Assembly (NCBI RefSeq): GCF_009763255.1
Contig: NZ_WSJB01000002.1
Coordinates: 62,001 to 126,000 of the forward strand
From: Bordetella sp. 02P26C-1
GTDB taxonomy: Bacteria; Pseudomonadota; Gammaproteobacteria; Burkholderiales; Burkholderiaceae_B
DNA length: 64,000 nt
Reading direction: 5' to 3'
Within the stretch, counting starts at the first letter, position 1. Each line of letters starts with the position of its first letter. Below the pieces are notes generated by a model. It worked only from the letters and a program-made list of their open reading frames with translations. It had not been told where the DNA came from and made no database searches. The position numbers were made by a program, and so were the translations under genes. This document shows positions 25,740 through 34,028 of the stretch, one piece after another.

Positions 25740-26801
25740 TCAGGCTTTCCGCAGGTGGTCCACGACGGCAGCGCCCGCGGCGCGCGTGCCCAAAGTCCCG
25801 CCGACATCAGCCGTACATTGGCCAGCCGCAATGCAAGCAGCGACCGCTTGCTCGATGGCGGCACTCGCGTCCACGAACTTACGACCGCCCTTGCGTTGCC
25901 CGTACCACGACAGCAACATGGCGGCCGACAACAGCTGCGAAGCCGGGTTCGCGATGTCTTTACCCGCGATGTCCGGCGCCGAGCCGTGCGCGGCCTGACC
26001 CATGGCGTGGTCGCGCCCCGCGTTGAGCGAACCGCCCAAGCCCAGACTGCCCGACATCTCCGCCGTCAGATCCGACAAGATATCGCCGAACATATTAGTG
26101 GTCACGACCACGTCATAGCGGTCCGGGGCGCGCACCACATGCGCCATCATCGCGTCGACGATCACATCGTCCACACGCACTTCGGGGAATTCCTTTCCGA
26201 CCTCATGGCACATGTCGATGAACATGCCGTCGCCAATGCGCAGCACGTTCGCCTTGTGCACGATGGTGACGTGCTTTTTACGCGTCATCGCTAACTCAAA
26301 GGCCGAACGGGCGATGCGCTCGCAGCATTGGCGGGTAATGCGTCGCAAGGACACGACGACATCAGGCGTGATCAGCATTTCGCTGCTACCCGATTCGATA
26401 TTGCGGTCCGCATAAAAACCTTCTGTGTTCTCGCGCACTACGACCAGGTCGAATTCGCCGAGGCGCGCCTGCATTCCCGGATAGGTGCGTGCCGGGCGGA
26501 TGTTGGCGTAAAGATCAAGGCTCTTGCGAAAGAACTTGGACGGATTGATTTCGCCTTTCGATTCATCCTTGAAGTCATACGTCGCCATGGGCCCGAGCAA
26601 GAGGCCGTCGGCGGCCTTTACCTTGTCGAGCAGTTCCGGCCGCACCGTCGTGCCGTGCAACTTCAGACTATCGTGGCCGGCGACATCGTGTTCCAACTGC
26701 AAGCCGAGATCGAAGCGTTCTGACACCACGTTCAGCGCGTCGACGGCGACCGCCACGGTTTCTGGGCCGATTCCGTCTCCGGGCAATACTACTATTTTCA
26801 T
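25740..26801 (-). CDS. Isocitrate/isopropylmalate dehydrogenase family (tartrate-dehydrogenase-like)
   Basis: The product has 353 residues, a full-length beta-decarboxylating dehydrogenase. Substrate-carboxylate arginines are R92, R102 and R123 (FFRKSLDLYANIRPAR, VVRENTEG), with Y130 and K183 as the catalytic pair. Metal-binding aspartates are D216, D240 and D244 (TTNMFGDILSDL). The N-terminus GDGIGPE is standard. The family includes isopropylmalate, tartrate and homoisocitrate dehydrogenases, and catabolic context (two Bug receptors, GntR, amidohydrolase) speaks against leucine synthesis. It probably oxidises and decarboxylates a hydroxy-dicarboxylate. Confidence 0.9.
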   Translation of the reverse strand: MKIVVLPGDGIGPETVAVAVDALNVVSERFDLGLQLEHDVAGHDSLKLHGTTVRPELLDKVKAADGLLLGPMATYDFKDESKGEINPSKFFRKSLDLYANIRPARTYPGMQARLGEFDLVVVRENTEGFYADRNIESGSSEMLITPDVVVSLRRITRQCCERIARSAFELAMTRKKHVTIVHKANVLRIGDGMFIDMCHEVGKEFPEVRVDDVIVDAMMAHVVRAPDRYDVVVTTNMFGDILSDLTAEMSGSLGLGGSLNAGRDHAMGQAAHGSAPDIAGKDIANPASQLLSAAMLLSWYGQRKGGRKFVDASAAIEQAVAACIAAGQCTADVGGTLGTRAAGAAVVDHLRKA

Positions 26802-26825
26802 GACAATCCCTTGAATGAACTAAGC

Positions 26826-27842
26826 TTAATTTTCCGCACGCACGCCGGTCTGTTCGACCAAGCGTTTGTATTTGTCTTGTTCGCGACCAACGAATGTCGC
26901 GAATTCTTCGGCGGTAAACGGCCGGATGACAACGCCGTCAGCCTCGAAGCGCGCGCGGATCGCCGGGTCTGCCAATGCGGCGTTAATTTCACGATTTAGG
27001 GTCGTGACGACATTGGCGGGCGTTCCCGCAGGTGCGAAGTAACCGCCCCACAAACTGAATTCGAACCCGGGCACAGTGCTTTCCGCAATGGTTGGCACAT
27101 CCGGCAGTGCAGCAATACGTTCCGGCGTCGATACGGCGAGCGCGCGCAGCTTGCCAGCGGAGACATGAGGCATCGCGGCGGCCGCGCTGGAAAAGAAAAA
27201 GTCGACATGGTTGCCAAGCAGATCCGTCATCGCCTGACCCGCGCCTTTATATGGCACATGCACCATCTTCGTTTTAGTACCTAACGCCAGGGCGGCGGCA
27301 GCCAAATGTCCCGGCGTGGCGGTGCCAGACGAGGCATAGGAAACCCCTTCTGACTTGGCCTTGGCCGCTTCGATCAGCTGCGACAAGGACTGATAGGGCG
27401 AATTGGTGGGAACCACGAGCACCAATGGCGAATCGCCCACCAAGGCGACGGGCAGCAGCTCCTTCTGAGGGTCATAGCCCGCATCCCGCATCGCAAAAGG
27501 ATTCACCGCGATCTCGCCGGTCTGACCTAGCAGCAGCTTATAACCGTCCGGCTTCTCGCGGGCGATCATCCGCGCGCCGATCGCGCCCGATGCGCCCGGC
27601 CGGTTTTCGACGACTACGGTTTGCTGCAGCGACTTGCCGAGCTTTTCTCCGAGCAGTCGCGCGAATACATCTCCTTGCCCGCCCGGCGCATACGGCACAA
27701 TCACCGTGACCGGATGCGCGGGATACTCGGCTTGCGTCTGCGCAAAAGCGAGCGGGCTGATCGTCAGCCACGCGGCCGCCGCACCCACGCCCGCGAGTAA
27801 ACGGCGCCGCGCAGGCCGCATGTGTTTCGAAAAACGCGTCAT
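26826..27842 (-). CDS. Bug/TctC-family solute-binding protein
   Basis: The product has 338 residues. The leader contains ARRRLLAG followed by a hydrophobic run ending SPLAFA, compatible with Tat export. The first loop is YAPGGQGDV (Gln replaces the third Gly and the Thr is lost), and the second is HVPYKGAGQAMTDLLGN. The region FSSAAAAMPHVSAG is of low complexity. It lies 18 bp after another Bug gene and 24 bp before the dehydrogenase gene, so two receptors are made from one operon. Confidence 0.92.
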   Translation of the reverse strand: MTRFSKHMRPARRRLLAGVGAAAAWLTISPLAFAQTQAEYPAHPVTVIVPYAPGGQGDVFARLLGEKLGKSLQQTVVVENRPGASGAIGARMIAREKPDGYKLLLGQTGEIAVNPFAMRDAGYDPQKELLPVALVGDSPLVLVVPTNSPYQSLSQLIEAAKAKSEGVSYASSGTATPGHLAAAALALGTKTKMVHVPYKGAGQAMTDLLGNHVDFFFSSAAAAMPHVSAGKLRALAVSTPERIAALPDVPTIAESTVPGFEFSLWGGYFAPAGTPANVVTTLNREINAALADPAIRARFEADGVVIRPFTAEEFATFVGREQDKYKRLVEQTGVRAEN

Positions 27843-27860
27843 AGGGGTCTCCTAGCCGGA

Positions 27861-28835
27861 TTACTTCAGGCGCATGTCAAATTGTTTGACTACACCGCGC
27901 CACAAAGCCAGCTCTTGCGACAGCGCCTCGGCAAACGCCTGTGGCGGGCCCGCAAACAGCGTCGCGCCTTCGTTGGTCAAACGTTGCTGCACCGCGGGCG
28001 TCGCAGCAGCTTCATTGACCGCGACGTTCAGTTTCTTCACGATTTCTTCAGGGGTACCCGCGGGCGCCAAAACGCCCCACCATGTGGAGATATCGAAATC
28101 TTCCACGCCGGCTTGCGCCATGGTGGGCGTATCGGGAAATAAGTCAGAGCGTTCATTGCTGGTGACCGCCAGTAGCTGCACGCGCCCTTCCTTGACCTGT
28201 CCCAATATCGTCGGCACGGTGGAGAAAAACACCTGGACGCGTCCAGCCAGCAGATCCACCGTAGCGGGGCCGCTACCTTTGTATGGAACGTGGGTCATCT
28301 GTACGCCGGTCTTTTGCTTAAACAACTCGCCCGCAAGGTGATTGATGCCGCCCGCGCCGGAAGAACAGAAATTCAGCTCGTCCGGGCGCTCGGTGGCGTG
28401 CTTGCGCAGCGCGTCAATCGATGTGATGCCTGAATCCTTGTTCGCCACCACCAATAGCGGGCCTCGGCCAATCAGCGCGATGGGAGCGAACGACTTCTCC
28501 ACGTCGTAAGTGCTGGAGACCTCGGCCGCGGCATTCGTGACGAAAGTCGAAGTCGCAAATAGCAGCGTGTATCCGTCCGGATTCGCGTGTGCGACCATAT
28601 TGGCGCCAATAGAGCCGCCGCCGCCACCGTGATTCTCGACCACGACTGATTGACCCAGACGCTCGCTCAGCGTACGCGCGATATCGCGTGCGATGCTGTC
28701 GGTTCCCCCGCCGGCGGAGAACGGCACGACCAACTTAATGGGCTTGTCGGGAAATGACTCGGCGCAAGCGAGCGCCGGCAGCATGCAGGCCGCTGCGATG
28801 CCGAGATAACGGCGGATTTGTTTTAGATACAGCAT
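27861..28835 (-). CDS. Bug/TctC-family solute-binding protein
   Basis: The product has 324 residues from the ATG at 28835, chosen for the GGAGACA site just before it. The signal peptide ends LPALACA. Canonical loops FSAGGGTD and HVPYKGSGPATVDLLAG are present, with an unusual Gly-rich ENHGGGGGSIGA segment. It is clearly different in sequence from the tandem receptor at 26826-27842, so the pair is not a recent duplication. It follows the GntR gene by 75 bp on the same strand. Confidence 0.92.
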   Translation of the reverse strand: MLYLKQIRRYLGIAAACMLPALACAESFPDKPIKLVVPFSAGGGTDSIARDIARTLSERLGQSVVVENHGGGGGSIGANMVAHANPDGYTLLFATSTFVTNAAAEVSSTYDVEKSFAPIALIGRGPLLVVANKDSGITSIDALRKHATERPDELNFCSSGAGGINHLAGELFKQKTGVQMTHVPYKGSGPATVDLLAGRVQVFFSTVPTILGQVKEGRVQLLAVTSNERSDLFPDTPTMAQAGVEDFDISTWWGVLAPAGTPEEIVKKLNVAVNEAAATPAVQQRLTNEGATLFAGPPQAFAEALSQELALWRGVVKQFDMRLK

Positions 28836-28910
28836 GAAGGTGTCTCCTCTCAACCTAGATGATTTCTTCTCTCGAGCGTATCGTCCCGATATCAGGGGCG
28901 TTATTCGAGC

Positions 28911-29543
28911 TTATGTTTGTTGCCGTAGCAACTTCAGTCGCTCCAGATAGGCTTGATGAATATGATGGCGCGCAGCGGTGCCGGCGCGTTCCGGGTCGCG
29001 GCTGCGGATGGCTGCCACGATTTCGTGGTGTTCTTGCAAGGCAATACGGGCGCGCGATTCGGAGCTCAAAGTACTGCGCCCCAATAAGTACGTGGTGTCC
29101 GTCAGCGCGCGAAGCGAGCGGATCAAATGGCGGTTATGGGCGGCGCTGTAGATGGCGTCATGAAATCGCAAATTCAGCGCCACGGGGTCGGCATCGCCTT
29201 CATCCAAAATGGCCTGCATATTGTCGATCTCGGCGTCCGTGGCATGGCGTGCAGCCATCGCGGCGGCAGCCGATTCCAGTACTTCGCGCATGGAATAGAG
29301 CTCGCCGACCTCTTGCTGATCCATGGTGGCGACGACGAGTCCGCGCCCCGGCTCATACCGCACAAGCCCCTCGTCCTGAATACGTTTCAAAGCTTCACGC
29401 ACGGGAGTGCGGCCCATATCCAGTAACGATGCCACTTCGATTTCTCGCAGTCGCATCCCGGGCGCGAATTGGCCGGAACAGATTTGCTGTTTTATCGCCT
29501 GATAGGCTGAAAAAGCGCGGGATTGGGTGGCTGCAATGGGCAT
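28911..29543 (-). CDS. GntR-family regulator, FCD subfamily
   Basis: The product has 210 residues from the ATG at 29543. The longer frame to 29657 is rejected because it would be read through the 36-bp palindrome at 29560-29595. The winged helix spans about 8-75 (VASLLDMGRTPVREALKRIQDEGLV), and the FCD domain follows with NLRFHDAIYSAAHNRHLIRSL supplying candidate metal-binding His. It is the first gene of the set GntR - Bug - Bug - dehydrogenase - amidohydrolase and probably autoregulated through the palindrome immediately upstream. Confidence 0.9.
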   Translation of the reverse strand: MPIAATQSRAFSAYQAIKQQICSGQFAPGMRLREIEVASLLDMGRTPVREALKRIQDEGLVRYEPGRGLVVATMDQQEVGELYSMREVLESAAAAMAARHATDAEIDNMQAILDEGDADPVALNLRFHDAIYSAAHNRHLIRSLRALTDTTYLLGRSTLSSESRARIALQEHHEIVAAIRSRDPERAGTAARHHIHQAYLERLKLLRQQT

Positions 29544-29559
29544 AACGAGACTGATCTGT

Positions 29560-29595
29560 GTCCGATATATTTTTGCATACAAAAATATATCGGAC
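29560..29595. promoter_or_regulatory. 36-bp perfect inverted repeat in front of the GntR operon
   Basis: Left arm GTCCGATATATTTTTG (29560-29575) and right arm CAAAAATATATCGGAC (29580-29595) are exact reverse complements around CATA. The inner TTTTGCATACAAAA resembles TTGTATACAA-type sites known for FCD-GntR regulators. It starts 17 bp upstream of the GntR start and 88 bp downstream of the preceding Bug stop. It lacks a T-run on either side, so an operator is favoured over a terminator. Confidence 0.65.
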
Positions 29596-29682
29596 AATGG
29601 CGCCGTGTGATCAGTGCTCGCCATGCGCCCGAGCGCGTCGGGCTTGGGTACGGCCACCGCGTCGCTGGCCGTTCACATCGGG

Positions 29683-30681
29683 TTAGTCGACGCGAGCGCC
29701 CGATTCTTTAACCGCCTTTGCCCACTTCTCGGACTCGGCCGCGATGAATTGCTTGAACTGTTCAGGCGTCATTGCCTGCGGATTCGCGCCCATGGCCATG
29801 AAACGTTCGCGCACTTCTGGTTTCGCCAGTGCTGTTGCGACGTCTGCGGAGACTTTGTTCACGATGTCGGTCGGCGTGCCAGCAGGCGCCAGCAGTCCGA
29901 ACCAGCTCGAGGCGTCATAGCCATCCACGCCAGCCTGCGCGATCGTGGGGATGTCAGGCAGGGCGGGCGATCGCTCTTTGCTGGTCACCGCCAGCGGGCG
30001 CAGCTTGCCGGCCTTCAAAAATCCCATCGACGAGGGCAGGTTGTCGAAAATCAGGTCGGCTGATCCGCTCATGACATCGGTCAGCGCGGGACTGCTGCCC
30101 TTGTAGGGCACATGCGTCATCTTCGTGCCGGTCATCGCCATGAAGAGTTCGCCTGCCAGGTGTGTCGACGTACCGTTGCCCGTTGACGCCATATTGACCT
30201 TGCCTGGATTGGCTTTCAGGTAAGCGATCAGATCCGCGACGGAACGAATGTTGTGGCGATCGGCAAATCCGGGGTTCAGCTCAAGAATGTTGGGAACGGG
30301 GATCACCATCGAGACCGGCGTGAAATCCTTAACCGGGTCGTACGGCAGAGAGCTGTAGACAGATTGGTTGATCGCGTGCGTGCTGACGGTACCCATCAGC
30401 AGGGTATAGCCATCGGGCGTGGCGCGTGCCGCAGCTGCGGTGCCGACGTTGCCGCCAGCGCCTGCGCGGTTCTCGACCACCACGGGTTGTTTCCACATCT
30501 GGCCTAATTCAGCAGCCACGCCGCGCGCTGCAATATCGGTGGTTCCTCCGGCAGGAAACGGCACCATGATGGTGACCTGACGCGAGGGATAAGCGTCAGC
30601 GGCATGAACGGCGGAAGCTCCCAGCACAGCGGCGGCAACGGCAGCCGACAAAACGGAACGGACGAGGGATTTGATAAGCAC
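29683..30681 (-). CDS. Bug/TctC-family solute-binding protein
   Basis: The product has 332 residues if started at the GTG at 30681 (preceded by GGAG at good spacing); an ATG six codons upstream (30699) would overlap that site. The signal peptide ends GASAVHA. Loops PFPAGGTTD and [17 protein letters not shown] are regular. It lies between two GntR genes on the same strand. The 36-bp palindrome separates it from the downstream operon, and its own promoter region (30682-30780) is AT-rich. Which regulator controls it is open. Confidence 0.9.
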   Translation of the reverse strand: MLIKSLVRSVLSAAVAAAVLGASAVHAADAYPSRQVTIMVPFPAGGTTDIAARGVAAELGQMWKQPVVVENRAGAGGNVGTAAAARATPDGYTLLMGTVSTHAINQSVYSSLPYDPVKDFTPVSMVIPVPNILELNPGFADRHNIRSVADLIAYLKANPGKVNMASTGNGTSTHLAGELFMAMTGTKMTHVPYKGSSPALTDVMSGSADLIFDNLPSSMGFLKAGKLRPLAVTSKERSPALPDIPTIAQAGVDGYDASSWFGLLAPAGTPTDIVNKVSADVATALAKPEVRERFMAMGANPQAMTPEQFKQFIAAESEKWAKAVKESGARVD

Positions 30682-30893
30682 GGAGGTCTCCAGATGCACC
30701 TGCCGCTGGGGAAAGTTGGCTAGTTCCTCAGCGAGCGTGTTGTAAATTGTTGTAAGACAAATATAGGTACGCTGCCGCTACTTGTCAACCAAGTTGGCAG
30801 GTTCGCGTTCGTCGTTCCAAATCCGGGCGAGCGGCTGGGAGCCGCTTATCGGGGAAGCGATTTCGGGGTCGTACGAGCTTGTCTTGCGGTGCT

Positions 30894-31595
30894 TTAGGAC
30901 GGCATTTTGAAGTAGGGCTCCATCCTGTCCCTGGAAGAAGAAATATGTACGACCATGGCGCTTTTGGCGGCCTGCGCGTCGCCCAGTCTGATCGCATCGA
31001 GGATCGCAAGATGTTCCTTGATCGCCTCCTCGGCAACGGTGGAGTGATAGCGCAGCCGAAACAGATTCATATGGGCGTAGAAACCATGCAAGGTGTCAGC
31101 GAGCACTTTATTTCCGCTGAAGGAAGCAATCAACGCATGAAACTGCCCGTCAAGCAGCGCGAAGCGACCGTAATTGCTGTGTGTGTCCTCACCCACCAAG
31201 CCGGCCATCTTGTCGCAAAGATCCTTGAGCTGTTTTAGTCCAGACTTTGTGATTTTCTGCGCGGCCCAATAAGCGGCTTCCGGCTCTAACAGCAGCCGTA
31301 TCGCATACACATCGCGGAAATGTTCGCCAGAAGGAAGCGGGGCAGCGCTATAGCCGGAGTTGTGTTTCTTGACGACCAGGCCCTCGGTCTCCAGGCGGAT
31401 CAGCGCGGCACGGATGGGCGTTTGGGAAACCCCAAATTGTCTGGCTAACGCGTCGACTGACAGCCGTTCACCGGGCTGAACTTGCAAGGAGATCAATAAC
31501 GTGACCAACGCTTCGTAAATGTCCTCGCTCAGGGAGGCACGTTGCTGAAGGGGCGCTATGTAAGCGTGATCCATTTTTTCGCGCAGCGGTTTCAT
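30894..31595 (-). CDS. GntR-family regulator, FCD subfamily
   Basis: The product has 233 residues: a winged helix at about 18-85 (LARQFGVSQTPIRAALIRLETEGLV) and an FCD domain with RDVYAIRLLLEPEAA and a DGQFHALIASFSGN segment. It is divergent from the Ldh2-type dehydrogenase gene, and the palindrome at 31660-31673 sits between the two. The same palindrome recurs at 36498-36513 in front of tctC, making this the probable common repressor of the enzyme operon and the TctCBA transporter. Confidence 0.91.
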   Translation of the reverse strand: MKPLREKMDHAYIAPLQQRASLSEDIYEALVTLLISLQVQPGERLSVDALARQFGVSQTPIRAALIRLETEGLVVKKHNSGYSAAPLPSGEHFRDVYAIRLLLEPEAAYWAAQKITKSGLKQLKDLCDKMAGLVGEDTHSNYGRFALLDGQFHALIASFSGNKVLADTLHGFYAHMNLFRLRYHSTVAEEAIKEHLAILDAIRLGDAQAAKSAMVVHISSSRDRMEPYFKMPS

Positions 31596-31657
31596 GTTCG
31601 TGCCGTTCGGCCGTGTGAATGGGAGTGCGTAGTTTATCTCTTTTGCGTTGACTCAGC

Positions 31658-31679
31658 GATATCCGATCGGATACGATAT
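31658..31679. promoter_or_regulatory. TATCCGATCGGATA operator candidate, divergent promoter
   Basis: A perfect 14-bp palindrome (31660-31673) lies 65 bp upstream of the GntR start and about 50-70 bp upstream of the dehydrogenase start, with flanking GA and CGATAT. The identical 14-mer occurs only once more in places I examined, at 36499-36512 before tctC. Confidence 0.65.
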
Positions 31680-31723
31680 TTGAAATCGAAGAGAATAAAG
31701 CCTGGCTGGAGACACAAGCGGGC

Positions 31724-32785
31724 ATGCTATCAAGAGGTCTTATGCCCACTGTACAAACCCTGCAAGCGGCAAGCCTGCAAGCGTTAAGGCGAGCCGGCGT
31801 TCCTGAGACACAGGCCCTTACGCAATTATCGGTGTTGCTAGAAGCCGAACTGAGAGGCGTGGCCTCGCATGGCTTGCTGCGCTTGCCTCGCATCATCGAA
31901 CGCATAAGGCACGGCGTGACGGATCCCGTCACGCGTGGAACGGGTGCGTGGCGCCGTGAAGCGCTATGGCAGGTTGACGGCTGCCAGGGGCTGGGCCCCG
32001 TGGTGGCGGTCGAGGCGCTAGAGCGCGTTTGCGACAAAGCGCAGGAAACCGGCGTCGCGATCGCTGCCGTGCGCAACAGTGATCATCTGGGCATGCTGGC
32101 CTGGTATGCGGAACATGTCGCCGCACGGGGAAAGATCCTGATTGCGCTCACGATCAGCGAAGCGCTGGTCCATCCTTGGGGTGGCCGTCAGGCCATGTTG
32201 GGCACTAATCCCATTGCACTGGGCATTCCGACAGGGGACGCTCCCTTTGTCTTTGATATGGCAACAAGCCTCGTGTCCATGGGCAAGATTCACGATCACG
32301 CAAGCCGCGATCTGCCGATCCCGGACGGCTGGGCCTTGGACAGCGAGGGCAATCCAACCAATGACGCACACGCTGCGAAACAGGGTGCGATTGCGCCGTT
32401 TGGCGGCGCAAAAGGCTACGGGCTCGCGCTCGCCTTTGAGCTGTTGGTCGTGAGCCTGACCGAGTCGGCAATAGGGCGGGATGTAAAAGGCACCCTGGAT
32501 TCCACTGAGCTTTGCAATAAGGGTGACGTATTCATCGTGATCGAGCCTACGGCGCATGCCGGCCAACGGCTCTCGCAGTTTCTGACGCTGCTGCGTCAAT
32601 CTCCCCCCGCCGATCCTAGCCAGCCGGTTCGCGTGCCGGGAGATCGCGCACAACGCGTGCGCGTGGCACAACTGGACAAAGACATCGCGCTGCCCGCCCC
32701 GCTGTGGGCGCGCATTCAAGAATTAGCAGGACAGGACCCGCATGCGACCGGGACCCTTCAGACCAACACCATTGAGGAAAGATGA
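31724..32785 (+). CDS. Ldh2/malate-lactate dehydrogenase family oxidoreductase
   Basis: The product has 353 residues from 31724, or 347 from the ATG at 31742; both starts have a usable ribosome site (GGAGA and AAGAGG). Family signatures are clear: LLEAELRGVASHGLLRLP, SDHLGML, LGTNPIALGIP, FDMATSLVSMGK and GGAKGYGLALAFELL. This NAD(P)-dependent fold is distinct from classical lactate dehydrogenase and includes sulfolactate, ureidoglycolate and 2,3-diketogulonate dehydrogenases. It is the first gene of an operon with two further dehydrogenases and an amidohydrolase, so it probably oxidises a 2-hydroxyacid to a 2-oxoacid. Its stop overlaps the next start (ATGA). Confidence 0.9.
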   Translation: MLSRGLMPTVQTLQAASLQALRRAGVPETQALTQLSVLLEAELRGVASHGLLRLPRIIERIRHGVTDPVTRGTGAWRREALWQVDGCQGLGPVVAVEALERVCDKAQETGVAIAAVRNSDHLGMLAWYAEHVAARGKILIALTISEALVHPWGGRQAMLGTNPIALGIPTGDAPFVFDMATSLVSMGKIHDHASRDLPIPDGWALDSEGNPTNDAHAAKQGAIAPFGGAKGYGLALAFELLVVSLTESAIGRDVKGTLDSTELCNKGDVFIVIEPTAHAGQRLSQFLTLLRQSPPADPSQPVRVPGDRAQRVRVAQLDKDIALPAPLWARIQELAGQDPHATGTLQTNTIEER

Positions 32786-33996
32786 TGAGACTTGACTATG
32801 GAGTCACGCGAGCGCCAGCCCGGTTGATATTTGGCCCGGGACAACGGCGTGCGATCGGGACGGCCGCTGCCAGCCTGGGCAAGCGGGCACTGATCTGCAC
32901 CGACGCCCGTTTTGGCGCCTTGCCGATCATGCAAGAGATCCTGAAGGATCTGGCCGAGCAAGGAGTTCAGACCCAGTTGTACAGCGAGACGGAAGCCGAG
33001 CTGCCGCTCGAAAGTATTCTCGCTTGCGTGGATCGTTATCGCGATTTTGCACCCGATGTCTTGATCGGGATTGGCGGTGGTAGCTGCGTGGACCTGGCCA
33101 AACTGGTCAGTTTGCTACTCGTTCATTCCGCGCCGCTGTCGCAATACTACGGCGAATTCAAGGTCCCGGGACCGATACTGCCGGTCATCGCGGTTCCCAC
33201 GACCTCGGGCACGGGCGCCGAAGTCACTCCCGTGGCCGTGCTCGGCGATCCCGCGCTGACGATGAAGGTAGGCATCTCCAGCCCCGAGCTGATTCCTCAT
33301 ACGGCGATTTGTGATCCGGAGCTGACGCTCACCTGCCCGAAGGGACTGACCGCGATTTCGGGCGCCGACGCCATGGCGCATGCGATCGAAGCCTTTGCGG
33401 CCACGACACGGCAGGCCGACCCCGCGATGGCGATGACACGCGTATTCGTCGGCAAGAACGTGTTGAGCGACCATTACGCGCTGACGGCCATCAAGCTGAT
33501 CTATTCCAATCTGCGACGTGCCACCAGCGAGGGCGGCGATTTGGATGCGCGCACCGCCGTGATGCTGGGCTCGACCTACGCTGGTTTGGCGTTTGGCAGC
33601 GCGGGCACGTCGGCTGCTCACGCGATTCAGTATCCGATTGGCGCAATGACCTCAACCGCGCATGGGCTAGGTATTGGTATCTTGCTGCCTTATACCATGG
33701 CGTTTAACTTACCCGTTGCGGCGGCGGACTATGCTGAAATCGGTCGTGCGATCGGTGTGGCATCGGCCGGGGATGCCGACGAAGACGCCGCGAAAGCCGC
33801 AATTGAAGCGATCCGCGCCTTGTTTGCCGAGGTGAGCATCCCGGTCAGCCTGCGCGCGATCGGCATAGATGATGCGCATATCGAAGACATCTCCACGCTC
33901 TCGATGAACGCGAAGCGCTTGGTGGAGAACAACCCTCGCCCGCTTGATCCGTCCGCGATCAAGGGCATTCTGGCCGCCGCAATGCAGGCGGAATGA
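32782..33996 (+). CDS. Iron-containing alcohol dehydrogenase
   Basis: The product has 404 residues of the group III metal-dependent ADH fold. The nucleotide loop is IGIGGGSCVDLAK (about 95-107), followed by VPTTSGTGAEVTPVAVL. Metal ligands are D196 and H200 (GADAMAHAIEAF), H280 (AGTSAAHAIQYPIG) and H294 (STAHG). The relatives include 1,3-propanediol, hydroxyacid-oxoacid and maleylacetate enzymes. It overlaps the upstream gene by 4 bp and is followed by an aldehyde dehydrogenase, suggesting successive oxidation of an alcohol to a carboxylate. Confidence 0.93.
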   Translation: MMRLDYGVTRAPARLIFGPGQRRAIGTAAASLGKRALICTDARFGALPIMQEILKDLAEQGVQTQLYSETEAELPLESILACVDRYRDFAPDVLIGIGGGSCVDLAKLVSLLLVHSAPLSQYYGEFKVPGPILPVIAVPTTSGTGAEVTPVAVLGDPALTMKVGISSPELIPHTAICDPELTLTCPKGLTAISGADAMAHAIEAFAATTRQADPAMAMTRVFVGKNVLSDHYALTAIKLIYSNLRRATSEGGDLDARTAVMLGSTYAGLAFGSAGTSAAHAIQYPIGAMTSTAHGLGIGILLPYTMAFNLPVAAADYAEIGRAIGVASAGDADEDAAKAAIEAIRALFAEVSIPVSLRAIGIDDAHIEDISTLSMNAKRLVENNPRPLDPSAIKGILAAAMQAE

Positions 33997-34028
33997 GCAC
34001 GGCCGCAACCGATAGATTAGGAAGTGAC

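Noticed and set aside
26826-28835. Recent tandem duplication of Bug genes
   Set aside because: The two proteins differ throughout, including signal peptides and ligand loops, so they are not a recent duplicate.
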